Source: an archaeon (lineage in GTDB: Archaea; EX4484-52; B79-G9). Taken from it: a stretch of 9,012 nt of DNA. Location: positions 1 to 9,012 of the forward strand of contig WSZW01000063.1 of the NCBI GenBank assembly GCA_013139905.1. Reading direction: 5' to 3'. Numbering within the stretch: position 1 is the stretch's first letter; each line of letters begins with the position of its first letter. Below the pieces are notes generated by a model, which saw only the letters and a list, made by a program, of their open reading frames with translations, made no database searches and was not told the origin of the DNA. Positions 1-6,500 of the stretch are shown piece after piece. The translations under genes and the position numbers were made by a program.

Positions 1-1
1 A

Positions 2-532
2 CCCAATTTGACACATACCGGTTTCAATACCAATAGTAACCATCGTATTATTACACACAGTATCAGGATTTACAAAATTACAATCTGTATATCCATCAAG
101 ATCATTATCTATACCATCAGAACACCACGAATTATTTACTTGTAATGTCCGTGTATCACATGTTTCATTTACAGGACATATAGGATTTCCAGAACAATCA
201 TAATCCCCGCCATTCGCACTCCCATAACCACAATCAGTAAATGTATCTCCATCATTATCAAAATCATCAACGCAATTTGTCTCAAATCCAAACTGACATG
301 TATGAGTTGCATTTGTTGAATTTCCTATTTTCGTATCACAAGCAATATCCGCACAATCAGCAATACCATTTCGGTCATTATCAAAACCATCCGTACAATT
401 AAGCTCACCTCCAAGTTCACAAAACCCACTAATTCCACCAAACCACACAATCGTATTATTACAAGAAACATCCCAATTATTCAATGCACAATCCACAAAT
501 CCGTTAAGATCATTATCAATTGTATCATTACA
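2..532 (-). repeat. Four tandem cysteine/DND repeats, continuing past the window (residues 2827-3003)
   Basis: Four 15-residue motifs with invariant C-x-D-x2-DND-x6-DC lie at 488-532, 353-397, 230-274 and 80-124: CNDTIDNDLNGFVDC, CTDGFDNDRNGIADC, CVDDFDNDGDTFTDC and CSDGIDNDLDGYTDC. They are spaced 45, 41 and 50 residues apart. Between them come further cysteines in a rough pattern C ... G-x-C-x-(F/L)-G-x-E-x-x-C (GFCELGGELNC, HTCQFGFETNC). The window ends in ETGMCQIG, which matches the start of that linker, so at least one more motif is expected downstream. Ca2+ binding or a disulfide-stabilised acidic tail is plausible from the spacing. Confidence 0.85.
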
Positions 533-3500
533 ATAATCACTACCACCATCAGATTCATTTACAATCGCCGAAAAATCAACATTAAAAAGATAAGTAGACC
601 GCTGAATTGAATCATCATCATCAATACTTCTTACAAACTCTTGTGTATCATATACCCCTACAAGTGATCCATCATTTGGTATTCTAACCCCGATATATTC
701 CTTTAAATTACCTGTAAATGTATCATTACTAGACTCTCCATCAGGCGTATATGACCTAGATGTAACAGATGTAGATGATGTTATTTTTGTCGGCAATTGC
801 ACAATTGTAGTATTAACATCACTCAAAGTAAAATTCTCAGTAATATTATTTATTTGAAGCAAAACGGCCTTATCAACAAGATTATTCTGCACAAATCGTG
901 CTCTGAAATATTCCCCGGGCTTAACCTTCTGAAGAAAATGTATGATTGTTCCACCAAGAGAAATATCACAAACATTATTTACGCAAGGATCATAAAGAGT
1001 TATAGCCATATCAATACCGGCATTCTCTCTACAAGTATAAAATATTGCCTGACAATCAGTATCAACACAATCCGTCTTACCATCACCATCATTATCTAAA
1101 CCATCTTCACACTGCTCTTCTCTTGGAGCTCCGGCATTTTTCTTATTAGCAAAATTAACATCTGCATCCCAATTACAATTAACCTCATCAAAATACCATC
1201 CGGGATTACCCCCCCTACAGGTAAGCACATCATTTACATCATCCCAACTCCACGAAGTTTGCTTTTGATAAGGTATATAAATAGTTGTATTTGAAGATAC
1301 AATTCCACTATCATTAACAATCACATAAACCAAATTATGAGAATTAGAATATGTATTTCCAGAACTAACATTATACTCAATAGAATAATTCCCGCCACCC
1401 AAATCAGTCACAGATTCATTATTACTATTATTATATCCCGAATCCAACTTTGAAAAATTAACACTCAAATCAAGTCCAGTCTTATTAAGTATTAAATTAA
1501 GTATAATTTTATTTCCTTCCTGATAAAATACTCTATCCCGTATCGGTGTTTTTATCACAAAATTTTGCTGTTTTAAAGATACAGACCCAACCATATCAGT
1601 ACAATTAACAAAAAGCGTATGATTTCCATTCATGTAATCATGATGCTGTATATAATTATATTTTCCATTTGTACTAATATAAGTTACATTCTGAGTCGGA
1701 ATTGTCTGATTATGATTCAAACCATTACTAACATCCATCAAAGTATATGTTAACGGATTATAATCAGTCTTATAAGTACAATTCGCATCTTCATCAGTTT
1801 CAACAGAAAAATCAGGAGAATCATCAAATACCTTTTGAGACAAAGTAATTGTTATATTTGGCAACGAATTATTAATTATTGGCGTATAAAAAATACTATT
1901 TGAATTATTTGCCTGATCATAAGCAACAGCAACCAAACTACAAGGTCCTTCATTCAAACAACCAAAAGATGAAAGATTTGAAACAACATACCATAAATCA
2001 CCACCGGCATATATTGCAGCCGTACCATTTATATTTACGCCACTCACATTTCCAAAAAGCCCATCATCATCCGCAGAATAAACCGTAAAATTAACAGGCA
2101 CCTCTGTTGAAGAAATATTATTCGTAGCATTTGAATTAAAATTCCAAATAGTTGGATTTATATCATCAACCGTAATAACAAATGAAATATTTTCTTTATT
2201 ACCTGCATAATCTGTTGATACAGTTGATAAAGAACAAACCGTATTTGCAACACAACCAAAAGATAAAGGAGTACCCAAAACAGACCATAACTCCCCACCA
2301 CCCAAACTCATAACAGTATCATTTAACTTAACAGAAAACAAATCACCATATACTCCATCCGTATCATTTGAATACACACTTATATTCAATAAAGTTGTTG
2401 ATTTTGAAATATTACCAAATGTAGTATTATAACTAAGTCCCCAAATATTTGGATTAGTATCATCCACAACAATTTCAATCGTATCATTTTGTATATTTTG
2501 TGCAATATCAGAAACAACAACCATCAAAGTACAATTCGTATTTGGCGTACATCCAAGCATTGCAGGTGTTGTTATAACACTCCATTCATCCCCGGTTCCA
2601 TTTACCATATCAGTACCATTTATACGAACAGAAGAAAACAACCCGGTATTATCTGTAGTATTAGTACTATATCTAATTAACTGCGCATTTTTAACAATAT
2701 TATCAGACTCATCAGTTCCAAAATTAATTATTATAGGAAGAGTATCATCAAGCATCAACAATATAATCTGACTATCATTAACATTAGCAAACGTATCATT
2801 TGCCTTAATTATAAATGTAGTATTTATCGTAAATGTTTTACTTATCTTAAAAGACCTCCATGAACTTAAAGGTCCGCCGTCAATTGTTGTCATAAATCCT
2901 TCAAAACTTAAAGTCTCATTATCATATAACCACACATATTCTAAATCAGAATTAAGATCTCTAACATCAGCAGTTATATTCATAAAAGTACCTAAAGAAC
3001 GCACATAATAAGATGTAGATTGATTATCCTTAATATCCGGTGCTACTGGTTCTTGTGCATCACAATCCCCACAACTGGTAGTACTTTCATATAACGTCTC
3101 ACAAATATAATTATTATTACAACCGCATCCATCACTTCCAATCGGAAACTTATATGCCTCAGGCAACTTCTCAAAACCACAATCTTCAGGACATGTAGAA
3201 CATGTCTCACTTGCAGAAACATTACAGAAACCATCAAAATTACAACTACCGCCACCACTGCCCAGATTATCAACAACCATTATTTCTCTAGTATGATTAT
3301 TATATGGCACTTCAGTCTTAAATTGTGCAGTATAATTCTCAATCTCACAAGTTATATTATATTTATATCCGCCACCAACACTTTCATTACTAAAATTAAG
3401 ATAAAAATATGCCTCTCCACCATTATCCGTGGTATTCTGAAATTCAACCTGATTTTGCGCATCCGCACAATTTTCGCAAATAAGATTTACAGGATACCCT

Positions 3501-6500
3501 GTATACATATCATAACTATCATTTATCCGTTCAACACGACATACAAAAGTAACAAGTTCTGTTGTCTGATTTCGCTCAGTTATATCTTCTGATGGAATAA
3601 CAAGAGTTGTTTTCATCCTATCATAAATGTTAGGATATTTTCTATCCCAATGCAAACGATTATCTTCATTAAAAAGACAATTACCACCATTATTATACGT
3701 TGCCTGTGTCCAAATACTATCTGTCTCATAATAATTACCATATGCTTTTGCACGAACTTCCCATGTATCCCAAAGCCACGACCCCGAAATATAACTCCAT
3801 GGTTTCCAATCATAATTATACGAAATACCAGAGATATTCTCACCAATTAGATTTGGACTACAATAATCCCTCAATTCATAATACCACGTAACATTAACAT
3901 CATCTGACGGATTTATAACCTTTCCCGCATCATCAGACACATTTACCTTAAGCAAATACGAACCATCTGTAGGAAATTCTGTAGAATCTGTAGGTGCAAT
4001 AGGATCTATAATTGTCACATTCAACAAACCCATAACAATTATATTTTCACTCACATTTGAAGTAGACCATCCGGGAGAATCAAATTTTGTAACATTTATT
4101 TTTAACGTATATTCTCCAACATCTATAGAATTATCAGGATTCCACTGCGCAAGACAAACATAATTCCAATAATTATCCCAAAAATTTTCCTGCACATAAT
4201 CTGGTGGTGTAGTACCTCTTAAATTATATTCAGTAATATTCGTAATACAATTTATACTATCGATAAATTCACCCGTTGTTTTATTAAGTATATTAAAATA
4301 TACAGTTACATTATCAATATCTTTTAATTGACCTGCTTTAGGACCACTAGACCAAATAGTAGTTATATTTGCAGCAAGAAACAAAACATCAGGCTCGTAC
4401 ATTGGTGCCATTGAATTTCGATACACTGTATTTTCATCAACAAAATGACCGCCATCATAAAGATTAATTTCACGATTATCAATAAAATAAGCAGAAATAT
4501 TCATATCTGTAGGAATCATTGTTTCTCTTATCTGATAATACTCAGCATAAACGCTACTGGCATAAAAACCATTTTCAATATCATTAGTAAGATTACACTC
4601 AACATTATGCGGTCCTTCTACATATCCCGTTGTATTCCATGTAAAAACAGCAGTACCCGTCATATTTGTTTGACGCATATATGGCAAAGTATAATTCTGA
4701 TCAATATAAAATGTCACATTATAACCGGACATATCGATTATACCATTCATATTGACAGAACAGGAAATATTATTTTCACTATCTTTCAACATCACAGGAG
4801 GTACATTAAAATCCGATATATATATTGTTCTTATAACATCAACAGGAGTTATATTATATACCGGATAAAAATATTGATGTAATACCGTTGCAGTTATGTT
4901 CGAATCACCAAATGCAAATGAAGGAACAATCCATTCATTAACAGTTCCCAAAGTATATGACGGATTATCAATATCCGAAAAAAGCCAATTAAATGAATAA
5001 CCCATAGACTCATTTGTTATACCGCAACTATCAACTACAGTTGCATTTAACAATATTGTATCAAGATAATCATAACTATCATTTTCAAACGGCGAAACCA
5101 CAATCACGCTTGGCGAATCTTTAAGATAAACCAACCCCTCACTTACATTCTGAAACACCGGATAATCAGGTGTCACATTTCCGGAAAGCAAAACTTTTGC
5201 ATTATATGAATTAGGATTAAAACTACAACTTGCATTCCAATCATAATTACAAGTACCATTAGCATCAGTCGTAGAATTACCAATAAAAGAATCATCAACA
5301 TACCACGAACAATTATACCCCGACCAAGTGCCATTATACCCCGAAGCATTTACCTCAACACCATTACCCGTTTCAATTCTAGCATTAAATGTAAAATTTT
5401 CACCTCCCGAAATAACAGCCATTGTTCGATTAAAAGTACTCCCCACACTCAATAAATCAATATTAAGAACATCACCAATACTTAATCCAATATTATCCTC
5501 GGAATACAAATAATAAAGTGAATCAACATAAGCAGATATAATCGATGTTCCATATGCATCATTCGTAACAGTCCAAGTACCTTCACTACCAGTACTAATT
5601 ATTTTATCAGTATCAACATCAACAAAATTCCAATAAATAGTATAAGGTGTTAACGAATCAACAACACCGCAAGAATCATTAAATGTAGAATTCAAATCAA
5701 TTATATCTCCAGTATTATATGTTAACACACCATTTGGCAACGTAATATTTATAGTCGTATTATCAACAACATTAAAACTACCTAAAGATGAATTATTAAG
5801 TATCTCATAATTATTAATAAAAGAACCATTAAACTCTACCAAAACAGAATATTGTTCTGGAATATATGACGTTAAACACCCCGTATCAAGACTATATGAA
5901 CAAATACCCTGAGCATTTGTAATTGTTGTATTCTTATAACTACCCCCAACATACCAAGAACAATTAATTCCTAATTGACTTATATTTCCTAACGTTTGTT
6001 TTTCTAATTGAGCATTAAATGTAGCCCCAAAAGTTCTATTAAATGAAGACCCATCATTTATTATGCTTATTGTTGCTCGATCATACACAAAAAGATTTAA
6101 CAAATCAGATTGCACTGATTCATACATTACTTTTGACACATTAGAAGACCACGTATAATTACCAACAGGAAGAATAGATGATGGCTCATATGTACAATTA
6201 TACAATCCATTACCCTCATTTAAAACACCATAAAGACACTGCCCTGCCGGAATATTAAACACAACAGATGCATCAGTTACAGCAATACCTAAATCATCAG
6301 AAACATTTAGTTTCAAAACCACTGTAGAATTCGCACCACTTTTATACACATTAGAATTATTTTGCGGAGAAATTATAGACACATTAAGTGTCCCATAAAC
6401 ATCATAATTTTGTGCAACAACATAATCATGCCAATTTGTTTTATTCATCTTTATTTTCAATGAATGCTGACCAACAGTATCATTAAAAGGCACATCAAAG

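Noticed and set aside
797..1099. Plus-strand open frame of 100 codons
   Set aside because: It overlaps a segment of the giant frame that encodes a recognisable DND motif and beta strands. Its own translation shows no domain.
2..1111. Assignment of the DND motifs as MopE copper-binding repeats
   Set aside because: MopE-type repeats carry a cysteine directly after DND. None of the five motifs has it, so copper binding is not claimed, only a resemblance.
1..1115. Repeated atcattatc-type strings that could look like a short direct-repeat array or CRISPR
   Set aside because: They are Asp/Asn codons (GAT, AAT on the minus strand) of the DND motifs. Spacing and flanks vary and the reading frame is kept throughout.
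3043..3276. Minus-strand open frame of 77 codons in another frame
   Set aside because: It overlaps the CPxDCG node in the main frame, whose cysteine pattern is clearly coding. The alternative frame gives a valine/histidine-rich shadow.
3293..3592. Plus-strand open frame of 99 codons
   Set aside because: It is antisense to the cysteine-rich node of the giant protein. Its isoleucine- and asparagine-rich translation has no recognisable feature.
4445..4882. Plus-strand open frame of 145 codons
   Set aside because: It lies codon-on-codon antisense to the continuous minus-strand frame. Its low-complexity I, N, T, R composition is what the complement of V/N/Y/T codons gives.
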